Part shown: piece after piece, positions 17,588 through 25,261 of the stretch
Position numbering within the stretch: position 1 is the first letter of the stretch
How the letters are laid out: each line of letters opens with the position of its first letter
Assembly: GCA_046757925.1 (NCBI GenBank)
Contig: JBHHZE010000010.1
Coordinates: 10,204-74,203 of the forward strand
DNA: 64,000 nt
DNA from: JAZDCZ01 sp046757925
GTDB taxonomy: Bacteria; Gemmatimonadota; Gemmatimonadetes; Gemmatimonadales; GWC2-71-9
Direction: 5' to 3'
Notes under the pieces: generated by a model
What the model was told of the DNA's origin: nothing
What the model saw: the letters and a program-made list of their open reading frames with translations, nothing else
Database searches by the model: none
Made by a program: the position numbers and the translations under genes

Positions 17588-18662
17588 GTCCCAAGCTCAC
17601 GAAGTCTCTGTTGCAGTCATTCCGGGGGACGGTATCGGCCCCGAGGTAGTTGCCGCGGCGTTGCCGGCGATAGATGCTGTGGCTCGTACCAGCGGTGTTC
17701 AAGTGAAGTGGAACGAACTGCCTTACGGAGCCGACCACTATCTGGCAACAGGCGAGACACTGCCGGATTCAGCGTTCGAGGACATACGTGACACTGCAGA
17801 CGCCGTGCTCCTGGGAGCCCTTGGCGACCCTCGCGTGCCTAGCAACGAGCACGCACGCGACATTCTACTGGGACTCCGGTTCAGACTCGACCTATACATC
17901 AACTTCAGACCGTGTGTTCTGCTACACCCCGATCTTTGCCCGCTCAAATCGAAACCAGCGACTGCCGTGCGTAACATCGACTTCGCGATTTTTCGGGAGA
18001 ACACCGAGGGCCTCTACCTGGGTCGAGGCAGCACAAAAAACGAAGGATCTCCTGACGAGGAATGCATCGCCGAGGAGGTTCATACCTACCCCAAGGTGTC
18101 GCGCATAATACGGGCGGCCTTCGAATGGGCGGCTGCGAACGGCAAGTCTCGCATAACCATGGCAGACAAGTCGAATGCAATTCCCGCTCACAGGCTCTGG
18201 TGTCACCTGTTCGAGAAAATCGGCGACGACTACCCTGAGATCGAGGGCGAGCATTGGTACGTGGACGCGTTGGCGATGGAGATGGTGCGTGAGCCCGAAC
18301 GGTTTCAGGTCATCGTGACCAACAACTTGCTGGGAGACATCTTGTCCGACTTGGGCGCCCAACTGGTTGGCGGATTGGGTATGGCAGCCAGCGCCAACTT
18401 GCATCCCGGTCGCCCCGGACTATTCGAACCGGTTCACGGATCTGCACCGCCGTTGGCCGGAACGCGTACTGCGAATCCCATGGCCGCGCTGCGGACAGGA
18501 GCGTTGCTGATGGCCGATCTGGGGTACGAAGATGCTGCGCGAGCCCTCGACTCTGCGGTGCGAGCTGCTCTTGCAGCTGGCGTTACGACTCCAGATTTGG
18601 GGGGCCAAGCCTCTACCTTGGATGTAGCCGGCTGGGTCACGGACTACTTGGCCGCCAATTAG
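17580..18662 (+). CDS. Isocitrate/3-isopropylmalate dehydrogenase-family protein
   Basis: 360 aa, usual length for 3-isopropylmalate dehydrogenase. Motifs: VAVIPGDGIGPEVVAAALPA at the start, a substrate loop LLGLRFRLDLYINFRP, FAIFRENTEGLYLGR, metal-binding DILSDLGAQLVGGLGMAAS, and GLFEPVHGSAPPLAGT near the adenine site. It oxidatively decarboxylates a 2R,3S-malate-type substrate with NAD(P). LeuB is the first guess, but no other leucine genes are here, so tartrate/homoisocitrate/other members cannot be excluded. It overlaps the zinc-ribbon gene by 8 bp. Confidence 0.85.
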   Translation: MNKSQAHEVSVAVIPGDGIGPEVVAAALPAIDAVARTSGVQVKWNELPYGADHYLATGETLPDSAFEDIRDTADAVLLGALGDPRVPSNEHARDILLGLRFRLDLYINFRPCVLLHPDLCPLKSKPATAVRNIDFAIFRENTEGLYLGRGSTKNEGSPDEECIAEEVHTYPKVSRIIRAAFEWAAANGKSRITMADKSNAIPAHRLWCHLFEKIGDDYPEIEGEHWYVDALAMEMVREPERFQVIVTNNLLGDILSDLGAQLVGGLGMAASANLHPGRPGLFEPVHGSAPPLAGTRTANPMAALRTGALLMADLGYEDAARALDSAVRAALAAGVTTPDLGGQASTLDVAGWVTDYLAAN

Positions 18663-18770
18663 AAGCCGGTTCGATGCACCCCCGTCCGGAACAAAGGGAG
18701 TTGCCCGTCTATTCTCACTCCAGTGATATTGCTGTCCTGACATTTTTTCACTGATGCGGAGATATATCCC

Positions 18771-19976
18771 ATGAAGACCCAGGGTAAGAATAAAGACGTC
18801 GTATTCCTGTCCGGTGTACGGACGGGGTTCGGCAAGTTCGGTGGCACTCTCCAGCGTTTTTCCGCTACGCAGCTCGGAACAGCCGCGGCCAAGTGCGCGC
18901 TAGAGCGCTCCGGTATCGAAGCCGCACGAGTGAACCACGTGATTTTTGGAAACGCTCAACAGACATCGGCCGATGCCATCTATCTGGCCCGTCACGTAGG
19001 TCTCAACGCCGGGTTGCCGATCGAGACCCCAGCGGTGACTGTGAACCGTCTCTGCGGCTCCGGCTTCGAATCGATCATCCAGGGCGCCATGCGCATTCTG
19101 CTGGACGAGTGCAACGTCGTTCTGGCGGGTGGAACCGAATCGATGAGCCAAGCACCGCACGTAGTCCGCGGGGCCCGGTGGGGACTGAGACTCGGCCCAG
19201 CCGCGCAGCTCGAAGACAGCCTTTGGGAAGCCCTCACCGATCCGCAGTGCGGATTCTCCATGGCTGAAACGGCGGAGAACATCGCAGAGAAGTATGGCCT
19301 CACCAGAGAGGAAGTTGACGAGTTCGCGCTCGCGAGCCAGCAGCGGGCCAAGAAGGCCTGGGACGAAGGCGTCTTCGAGCAAGAGATAGCACCGATCCAG
19401 GTCAAGAATCGCAAAACGAAACAGCTGGTCGACTGGGGAGCCGACGAACACATGCGCCCCGATACGACTCTGGAGGGTTTGTTGGCACTCAAGCCTTACT
19501 TCAAGAAGGACGGGCTGGTTACCGCCGGCAACGCATCCGGCATTTGCGATGGCGCCGGAGCCACGGTGATAGCAAGTGCGAGATTCGCCGCCGAACAGAA
19601 CAGGGAGCCTCTGGGCCGCCTCGTGGCGTGGGCTACGGCCGGCGTAGAACCGAAGTTCATGGGGCTTGGCCCTGTACCGGCGATCCGCCAAGCACTCGAA
19701 GTAGCCGGCATGTCGCTTGACGACATAGATCTGGTGGAGGTAAACGAGGCATTTGCGCCACAGGCGGTTGCGGTTGCGAAGGAGTTGGGCCTGGATCATG
19801 AGCGCACCAACGTGCATGGTGGAGCCATCGCCATCGGGCACCCACTTGCGGCCAGTGGTACGCGCATCACAATCCACCTGCTGCACGCGCTGAGACGCGC
19901 TAACAAGCGTTACGGTATAGGCTCGGCGTGTATAGGTGGAGGGCAGGGTGCGGCGGTAATAGTGGAGGCCTTCTGA
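18771..19976 (+). CDS. Acetyl-CoA acyltransferase (thiolase)
   Basis: 401 aa, complete. The nucleophilic cysteine is in VNRLCGSGFE (C95), followed by VLAGGTESMSQAPHVV; the active-site His in HGGAIAIGHPLAASGTR, and the second Cys in GSACIGGGQGAAVIVEAF. This is a type II thiolase that either cleaves 3-ketoacyl-CoA or condenses acetyl-CoA. With the 3-hydroxyacyl-CoA dehydrogenase at 20877 it fits fatty-acid oxidation or the acetoacetyl-CoA/butyrate branch. It could also end the aromatic-CoA pathway at 47-62 kb, although it is far away. Confidence 0.93.
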   Translation: MKTQGKNKDVVFLSGVRTGFGKFGGTLQRFSATQLGTAAAKCALERSGIEAARVNHVIFGNAQQTSADAIYLARHVGLNAGLPIETPAVTVNRLCGSGFESIIQGAMRILLDECNVVLAGGTESMSQAPHVVRGARWGLRLGPAAQLEDSLWEALTDPQCGFSMAETAENIAEKYGLTREEVDEFALASQQRAKKAWDEGVFEQEIAPIQVKNRKTKQLVDWGADEHMRPDTTLEGLLALKPYFKKDGLVTAGNASGICDGAGATVIASARFAAEQNREPLGRLVAWATAGVEPKFMGLGPVPAIRQALEVAGMSLDDIDLVEVNEAFAPQAVAVAKELGLDHERTNVHGGAIAIGHPLAASGTRITIHLLHALRRANKRYGIGSACIGGGQGAAVIVEAF

Positions 19977-20011
19977 TGGTATTTGTTCGGGCACGCCTTT
20001 AGGGACTAGGT

Positions 20012-20842
20012 ATGGAAAACATTGTGCCGTCGGCCGACCGCATCGACCGGGCCGCTTTGCAGCGCATCATCCAACGCGCCGCAGAGCTGCAGGCCCAGGA
20101 ACGCGACCTCGGCGAGGACTTGACCGAATCCGAGTTGCTGCAACTCGGCGAGGAAGTCGGCATATCCTCCACTCATCTTCGCAAGGCACTCGAGGAAGAG
20201 AGGAGCCAGGCCCTGGCGCGAGCCGGCAGCTCCAAGCTGGCCTGGCTCCTGGGACCACGACGCATCGCCGCGCACAGAATCGTGCCCGGCCGCAGAGAGG
20301 ATCTCGCGGAGGCGCTCTATCAGTGGCTCACTCACGGTGAACTCCTTCAGGTCAAACGCAGGTATCCAGACCGACGCTCGTGGGAACGCAAAGGCGGGAC
20401 ATTGGCGACCCTCCAGCGGTCGCTGGGTTTCAGCGGCAACAGATTCCTCCTGTCACGCGCGCGCGAGGTTGGCGAGCGAGTAGTGCAGATCGACAAAAAA
20501 CAATGTCACGTCGAACTCACAGCAGACATCGCCAACACTTTCAACGCTTACCTTGCAGGGTGCGGGACGGTTGTTGGTGGCGGCGCGGCCACCACCGGTA
20601 TCGCGTTGGCAATTGGCGTGATGGCACCCGTGGCGGTTGTTCCCGTCCTAATCGGCCTCCCAATAGCGGTCGCGACAGCAAGGAGCCGGCGTTCCCATGT
20701 CGATAGATTGCGCGTGGCACTGGAGCAGATCCTCGACCGATTGGAACATGGAGAACTAGACGCTCGGCCAGGATCGAGTGTGTCGGCGGCCGGTGCGGTA
20801 GGCCGGATCGCTAGCGAAATCAGGAAGAATCTCGGAGTATGA
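20012..20842 (+). CDS. Hypothetical protein with one hairpin membrane domain
   Basis: 276 aa. An N-terminal helical segment (about 1-75) with LTESELLQLGEEVGISSTHL resembles small regulatory helices, followed by a soluble middle part and then two membrane helices (about residues 180-230, GIALAIGVMAPVAVVPVLIG) and a short helical tail. No family I can name. It sits between thiolase and 3-hydroxyacyl-CoA dehydrogenase genes, 35 bp apart from each, so is probably cotranscribed, but nothing ties it to their chemistry. Confidence 0.7.
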   Translation: MENIVPSADRIDRAALQRIIQRAAELQAQERDLGEDLTESELLQLGEEVGISSTHLRKALEEERSQALARAGSSKLAWLLGPRRIAAHRIVPGRREDLAEALYQWLTHGELLQVKRRYPDRRSWERKGGTLATLQRSLGFSGNRFLLSRAREVGERVVQIDKKQCHVELTADIANTFNAYLAGCGTVVGGGAATTGIALAIGVMAPVAVVPVLIGLPIAVATARSRRSHVDRLRVALEQILDRLEHGELDARPGSSVSAAGAVGRIASEIRKNLGV

Positions 20843-20876
20843 ATCAACAAACTTCAAACCGTCGGGTAGGGAAGAC

Positions 20877-21764
20877 ATGACAAGCATAAAGACTGTAGGT
20901 GTATTGGGATGCGGTTTAATGGGTAGAGGCATCGCACAAGTGGCAGCCCAGAGCGGCTTTAGCACCGTAGTGCGCGAAGTCACCGATGAATTGAACACAA
21001 AAGGTGAAGCCGCAATCGTGAAATCGCTCGGCAAGTTCGTGGAGAAAGGGAAGTTGACCGAAGACGACAAGGCTGCGACGCTCGACCGACTGACCTTCAC
21101 CACTAGCACCAGCGACCTGAGCAACGCCGACATAATTGTCGAGGCCGTAACTGAGGATCTCGAGATCAAGAACGCTCTGTGGAAGGAATTGGACAGTCTT
21201 TGCGGCCCGGATACGATCTTTGCATCCAACACATCCAGCCTGACGATTGCGGCGATGGCAGCGGCAACGCAAAGAGGAGACCGATTCGTCGGGTTGCATT
21301 TCTTCAATCCTGTCCCACTCATGAAGCTAGTGGAAGTGGTTCGCACCGTGACCACCAGCTCCGAAACAATGGAACGAGCGATTCAGTTTGCAGGCTCCTT
21401 GGGAAAAGAGCCTATTGCTGCAAAGGATAACTCCGGATTCATTGTGAATCTCCTGCTGGTGCCGTATCTGCTCGATGCCATCCGTGCTGTGGAGCATGGA
21501 GTGGGTTCAGTACAGGATATCGACAAGGGTATGGTGTTGGGAACCGGATATCCGATGGGACCTTTCACGTTGCTCGATTTCGTTGGGCTCGACACGACCT
21601 ACAAGATTGCGGAAATCATGTTCGACGAGTATCGCGACGGGCGCTATGCGCCCACTCCACTCCTCAAACGAATGGTGCTGGCTGGAATGCATGGCAGGAA
21701 GTCGGGCAAGGGTTTTTACGACTACTCGACCAATCCACCCCAAGTAACCGACCTGGGACTCTAG
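20877..21764 (+). CDS. 3-hydroxybutyryl-CoA dehydrogenase (3-hydroxyacyl-CoA dehydrogenase)
   Basis: 295 aa, usual for the single-domain enzyme. NAD-binding GVLGCGLMGRGIAQVAAQSG at the N-terminus, FASNTSSLTIAAMA, catalytic His in GLHFFNPVPLMKLVEVV, and the C-terminal domain with DNSGFIVNLLLVPYL and GTGYPMGPFTLLDFVGLD. It interconverts 3-hydroxyacyl-CoA and 3-ketoacyl-CoA, the step before the thiolase encoded upstream. The following DUF2231 gene starts 1 bp after its stop. Confidence 0.93.
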   Translation: MTSIKTVGVLGCGLMGRGIAQVAAQSGFSTVVREVTDELNTKGEAAIVKSLGKFVEKGKLTEDDKAATLDRLTFTTSTSDLSNADIIVEAVTEDLEIKNALWKELDSLCGPDTIFASNTSSLTIAAMAAATQRGDRFVGLHFFNPVPLMKLVEVVRTVTTSSETMERAIQFAGSLGKEPIAAKDNSGFIVNLLLVPYLLDAIRAVEHGVGSVQDIDKGMVLGTGYPMGPFTLLDFVGLDTTYKIAEIMFDEYRDGRYAPTPLLKRMVLAGMHGRKSGKGFYDYSTNPPQVTDLGL

Positions 21765-21765
21765 C

Positions 21766-22359
21766 ATGTGGCGGACACCAGCAGAGTTGCACGCGGCTTT
21801 GAACGACTTGCCAGTCGTTTTGCTCATCTTCTCCCTGTTCTTTGATATCGCCGGTGGTCTCACCAAGCGTGAGTCGCTTCGGGCAACCGGCTTCTGGACG
21901 CTGGTTGCAGGAGCAGGTGGAGCCCTTTTGGCACTGCTCTCGGGCCTGCGGGCTGAAGATACGATTGAACACGGAGGCAGCGTACACCTGGTAATGGAAC
22001 GTCACGAAACTCTGGCGATTACCGTTACGATCGTGTTTGGTTTGCTGGCCGCCTGGAGAATACTGCGGAAAGACACGATGGGTAGGAGAGAGAGACCTGC
22101 GTATCTAACTGCAATGGTAATAAGTGGCCTGCTACTCTTCTGGACCGCACATGTCGGAGGGACGATCGTCTTTAGACATGGAGGCGGGGTGCCAACCGAA
22201 GTATTGACCGGGGCCTTGGCAGAACGCGCGGCAGGTCATACTCACGATCCCGGCGAAGAGGACGACGACGACCACGATCACAGCGAGTCAGCAGCCGGTG
22301 ACTCCACCGGCGAGGGGGGACACACTGATCCGTCAGGTACGCCTTTGCACCAGCACTAG
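21766..22359 (+). CDS. DUF2231-type membrane protein
   Basis: 197 aa with four hydrophobic segments. The first begins HAALNDLPVVLLIFSLFFDI, the pattern of DUF2231 proteins, and conserved His residues recur (HLVMERHETLAITV, FWTAHVGGTIVFRHG). The C-terminus is an Asp/Glu/His-rich tail (HTHDPGEEDDDDHDHSE) that may bind metal. Function of the family is not settled; the His residues suggest a haem- or metal-linked role. Confidence 0.75.
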   Translation: MWRTPAELHAALNDLPVVLLIFSLFFDIAGGLTKRESLRATGFWTLVAGAGGALLALLSGLRAEDTIEHGGSVHLVMERHETLAITVTIVFGLLAAWRILRKDTMGRRERPAYLTAMVISGLLLFWTAHVGGTIVFRHGGGVPTEVLTGALAERAAGHTHDPGEEDDDDHDHSESAAGDSTGEGGHTDPSGTPLHQH

Positions 22360-22825
22360 CCGGGCCATCGCTATCAGTGGGGTAGCTGCGTCAGCGGTGA
22401 TCCTGGCCGCATGCGGCGCTGCCAGTTTGCGCCCTGCCATCACTCCCTTCCCACAGGCGCAGGTCGACACGGTATTCACGGCCCCGGATAGTGCTATAAT
22501 ACGACTCAACTACCTCCTACTCACCGAAGGACTCGTTTTGCACGTAATCAGCCCCGTCGAAGGATTCGTGGAGACCGAATGGTTCGATGCTGAGACGCTT
22601 GCTACGGGGGACGCCAACAGTCTGGACACCAAAGATCTGGTGCGCCTCAGATTCTGGGCTGACGCGGTGCAGGAAGGGCAAACTGTGGTGGTGGGAGAGG
22701 CTACCAACCGGATATCCGTCGATCCATCACTGCCCATCCGGCAGAAGGAGGCTGTAGTGCCACCGGAGCACCCTGCACACGCCATTCTCACACGAATCCT
22801 CGATGCGTTGCGGTCGAGTTTCTAA
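22298..22825 (+). CDS. Small exported lipoprotein, unknown function
   Basis: 175 aa from a GTG that lies inside the end of the DUF2231 gene (62-bp overlap). Signal peptide with lipobox (AVILAACG, Cys about residue 39), then a compact soluble domain. The long N-terminal arm ahead of the hydrophobic stretch suggests the true start may be a little later, but no better start codon precedes the signal peptide. No family recognised. Confidence 0.6.
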   Translation: MTPPARGDTLIRQVRLCTSTSRAIAISGVAASAVILAACGAASLRPAITPFPQAQVDTVFTAPDSAIIRLNYLLLTEGLVLHVISPVEGFVETEWFDAETLATGDANSLDTKDLVRLRFWADAVQEGQTVVVGEATNRISVDPSLPIRQKEAVVPPEHPAHAILTRILDALRSSF

Positions 22826-22870
22826 CATCCCGCGTCGTGACGTCCGGGTCATGCAGTACGGCAGCTAACC

Positions 22871-23932
22871 ATGGGTGCTGCCGTCCCACTTCCAGACCCG
22901 ACTGAGGATCGCGCTTTCTGCAGCGAAACACTCCCCAAAGTCTCGCGTACGTTCGCGCTGTGTATTCGCTTGCTCCCGGCAGAGCTGGAACATCCAATTC
23001 TAGTCTCTTACCTCCTTTGCCGAGTGGCAGATACGATCGAAGACACGGTGTCTTTGGATTCAACCAGCAAGGAATCTCTACTATCGCACTTTAGCAGCTG
23101 CCTCGAACGTGATGGACCCAGTGCCGCTCCCCTGGCCGACGCATTTGCCGCCACCAGTGGTAACGACGAAATTCTGGCCAGAGAAGCGGACGCGGTACTG
23201 AGAGAATTCCACCGACTTCCGACTTCGCAGCAAGATGCCGTTCGGCCGTGGATCCAGAAGATGTGTGAGGGAATGACGGAGTTCGAGAAACCGGATAGGT
23301 CAATCGGTACGATGGATGATTTGGATCGGTACTGCTACTACGTGGCCGGAACCGTTGGGCATCTTCTCACCGAACTCTTCTGTGAATCCAACAAGTCCAT
23401 GAGCTCGGCCTGTGCCGAACGCTTGAGATCGCTCGCAACGAGTTTTGGCCTGGGATTACAGCTCACCAACATCATCAAGGATGTAGGTGACGATAGAAGA
23501 CGTGGCCGGAGTTTCATTCCACGGCAGCTGTGGCAGTCTGCTGGTACGAGATCGGGTGAACTTGCCAACGAACCCTACAGGCCCGAAGCACAGAGCGTCA
23601 TGCGTGCTTTGATCCACAAGGCGAAGCGCCACCTCCGCGATGCTCTGGAGTACACTGTCAACTTACCGCGGAGGATGTACCGAGTTCGGCTTTTCTGTCT
23701 CACATCACTTTATTTCGCGGTGCGTACGATTTACCTGGCCGAGCGGGATCAGCGACTCCTCGATCCGCACCACAAGGTCAAGATATCACGCAGACAGGTC
23801 TACCGCACCGTGGCTACGACGAGGTTGATTGCGCCGTGTAATTCACTCGTGAAAGCGTATTTCAAGAGGCTGGCCGGAGGCGACTCGTGGGCTGACGCGC
23901 GGGAACACCATGTTGGCGGCGTTGTCCGGTGA
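22871..23932 (+). CDS. Squalene/phytoene synthase family protein
   Basis: 353 aa. Both aspartate-rich motifs that bind prenyl diphosphate through magnesium are present: DTIED (54-58) and NIIKDVGDD (200-208), with VSRTFALCIRLLP near the start and YCYYVAGTVGHLL before the second motif. It joins two C15 or C20 diphosphates head to head, making squalene or phytoene. The residues fit squalene synthase at least as well; no desaturase, hopene cyclase or other carotenoid gene is in the window, so the product stays open. It overlaps thyA by 4 bp. Confidence 0.85.
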   Translation: MGAAVPLPDPTEDRAFCSETLPKVSRTFALCIRLLPAELEHPILVSYLLCRVADTIEDTVSLDSTSKESLLSHFSSCLERDGPSAAPLADAFAATSGNDEILAREADAVLREFHRLPTSQQDAVRPWIQKMCEGMTEFEKPDRSIGTMDDLDRYCYYVAGTVGHLLTELFCESNKSMSSACAERLRSLATSFGLGLQLTNIIKDVGDDRRRGRSFIPRQLWQSAGTRSGELANEPYRPEAQSVMRALIHKAKRHLRDALEYTVNLPRRMYRVRLFCLTSLYFAVRTIYLAERDQRLLDPHHKVKISRRQVYRTVATTRLIAPCNSLVKAYFKRLAGGDSWADAREHHVGGVVR

Positions 23933-24723
23933 GACAGTACCTCGATCTCGTACGGTACGTTCTGGATCACGGTGGACCTAAGGCCGACCGGACCGGTACC
24001 GGTACTATCAGTACCTTCGGATGTCACATGCGTTTCGACCTGGCCGAAGGATTTCCGCTGCTTACAACGAAAAAACTTCACCTGCGTTCCATCATCTACG
24101 AGCTCCTCTGGTTTCTCTCAGGCGACACAAACATACGGTATCTAAACCAACACGGCGTGAAGATCTGGGATGAGTGGGCAGACCAAACTGGAGAGTTGGG
24201 CCCGATCTACGGCTACCAATGGCGGTCCTGGCCTACACACGATGGTAGGCACATTGATCAGATCGGCCAACTGGTCGATGAGATTCTCGGACACCCCGAT
24301 TCACGGCGTCTCATCGTAAGCGCCTGGAACGTGGCACAAATTCCGGACATGGCACTGCCGCCGTGTCACACATTGTTCCAATTCTATGTGCGCGACGGCA
24401 AGTTGTCGTGCCAGCTGTACCAGCGGAGTGCCGACTTGTTTCTCGGTGTTCCGTTCAACATTGCTTCATACTCCCTACTGACACTCATGCTCGCCAAAGT
24501 CACCGATCTGCTTCCGGGCGAGTTCATTCACGTGCTCGGTGACACACACTTGTACACGAATCACCTACAGCAAGCGCGGCTGCAGCTTACTCGCGAGCCC
24601 AGACCGCTGCCCAAGATGCACATTAACGACCGAGCAAAGTCGATATTCGAGTTTGAGTTCGATGACTTTGAGTTGCGTGGCTATGACCCTCACCCTCATA
24701 TCCCCGCGCACGTAGCCGTATGA
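23929..24723 (+). CDS. thyA: Thymidylate synthase
   Basis: 264 aa from a GTG overlapping the previous stop (GTGA), the same length as E. coli ThyA and collinear with it: catalytic cysteine C146 in ALPPCHTLFQFYV, substrate-binding CQLYQRSADLFLGVPFNIAS, and the C-terminal PHPHIPAHVAV that closes over the site. It methylates dUMP with methylene-tetrahydrofolate, leaving dihydrofolate, which the next gene's product recycles. The dCMP deaminase gene at 16346 supplies dUMP. Confidence 0.97.
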   Translation: MRQYLDLVRYVLDHGGPKADRTGTGTISTFGCHMRFDLAEGFPLLTTKKLHLRSIIYELLWFLSGDTNIRYLNQHGVKIWDEWADQTGELGPIYGYQWRSWPTHDGRHIDQIGQLVDEILGHPDSRRLIVSAWNVAQIPDMALPPCHTLFQFYVRDGKLSCQLYQRSADLFLGVPFNIASYSLLTLMLAKVTDLLPGEFIHVLGDTHLYTNHLQQARLQLTREPRPLPKMHINDRAKSIFEFEFDDFELRGYDPHPHIPAHVAV

Positions 24724-25247
24724 TCGTATCACTCGTTGCAGCAATGTCGGAAAACGGGGTCATCGGTATGAAAGGAGACCTGCCATGGCACCTGCCGACA
24801 GACCTCGCGCGCTTCAAGGAGCTCACCACCGGACACACGATCATCATGGGACGCAAAACATTCGATTCCGTTGGACGGCCGCTTCCCAACCGTAGAACCA
24901 TCGTCGTGACAAGGGATGAGAACTTTGTGCGTGAAGGAGTTGTAACCAGCAACAGTATCGAGCAGGCGCTTACACTGGTAGACGGGGAGGACGAAGTCTT
25001 TGTAGTTGGCGGAGGTGAGATCTATCGGCTGGCGCTGCCGCTGGTGGATCGGATTTATTTGACTGTCGTGCACGCTGAACTGGAAGGCGACACTTTCTTC
25101 CCACACATCGACACGACGGAGTGGACGCTGGTGCGAGACGAACGCCACGAAGCTGACGCCAAGCATGGATACGCGTACAGCTTCCAACTCTACGAGCGGC
25201 TTGACAGGGCCCGCGCTGCTTCCGAAGGTGACACGGGCCAAGCGTAA
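24720..25247 (+). CDS. folA: Dihydrofolate reductase
   Basis: 175 aa. MIVSLVAAMSENGVIGMKGD, then LPWHLPTDLARFK with the catalytic Asp, IIMGRKTFDSVGRPLPNR with NADPH contacts, VVGGGEIYRLALPLVDRIYL, and an HxYxYxF-like end (HGYAYSFQLYER). It reduces dihydrofolate to tetrahydrofolate. The ATG overlaps the thyA stop (ATGA). It converges with the EF-G-like gene, 14 bp apart. Confidence 0.96.
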   Translation: MIVSLVAAMSENGVIGMKGDLPWHLPTDLARFKELTTGHTIIMGRKTFDSVGRPLPNRRTIVVTRDENFVREGVVTSNSIEQALTLVDGEDEVFVVGGGEIYRLALPLVDRIYLTVVHAELEGDTFFPHIDTTEWTLVRDERHEADAKHGYAYSFQLYERLDRARAASEGDTGQA

Positions 25248-25261
25248 TCACACGGCTGGTT

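Noticed and set aside
18900..19994. 364-codon minus-strand frame opposite the thiolase
   Set aside because: Antisense to an intact thiolase with all catalytic motifs; composition is not protein-like.
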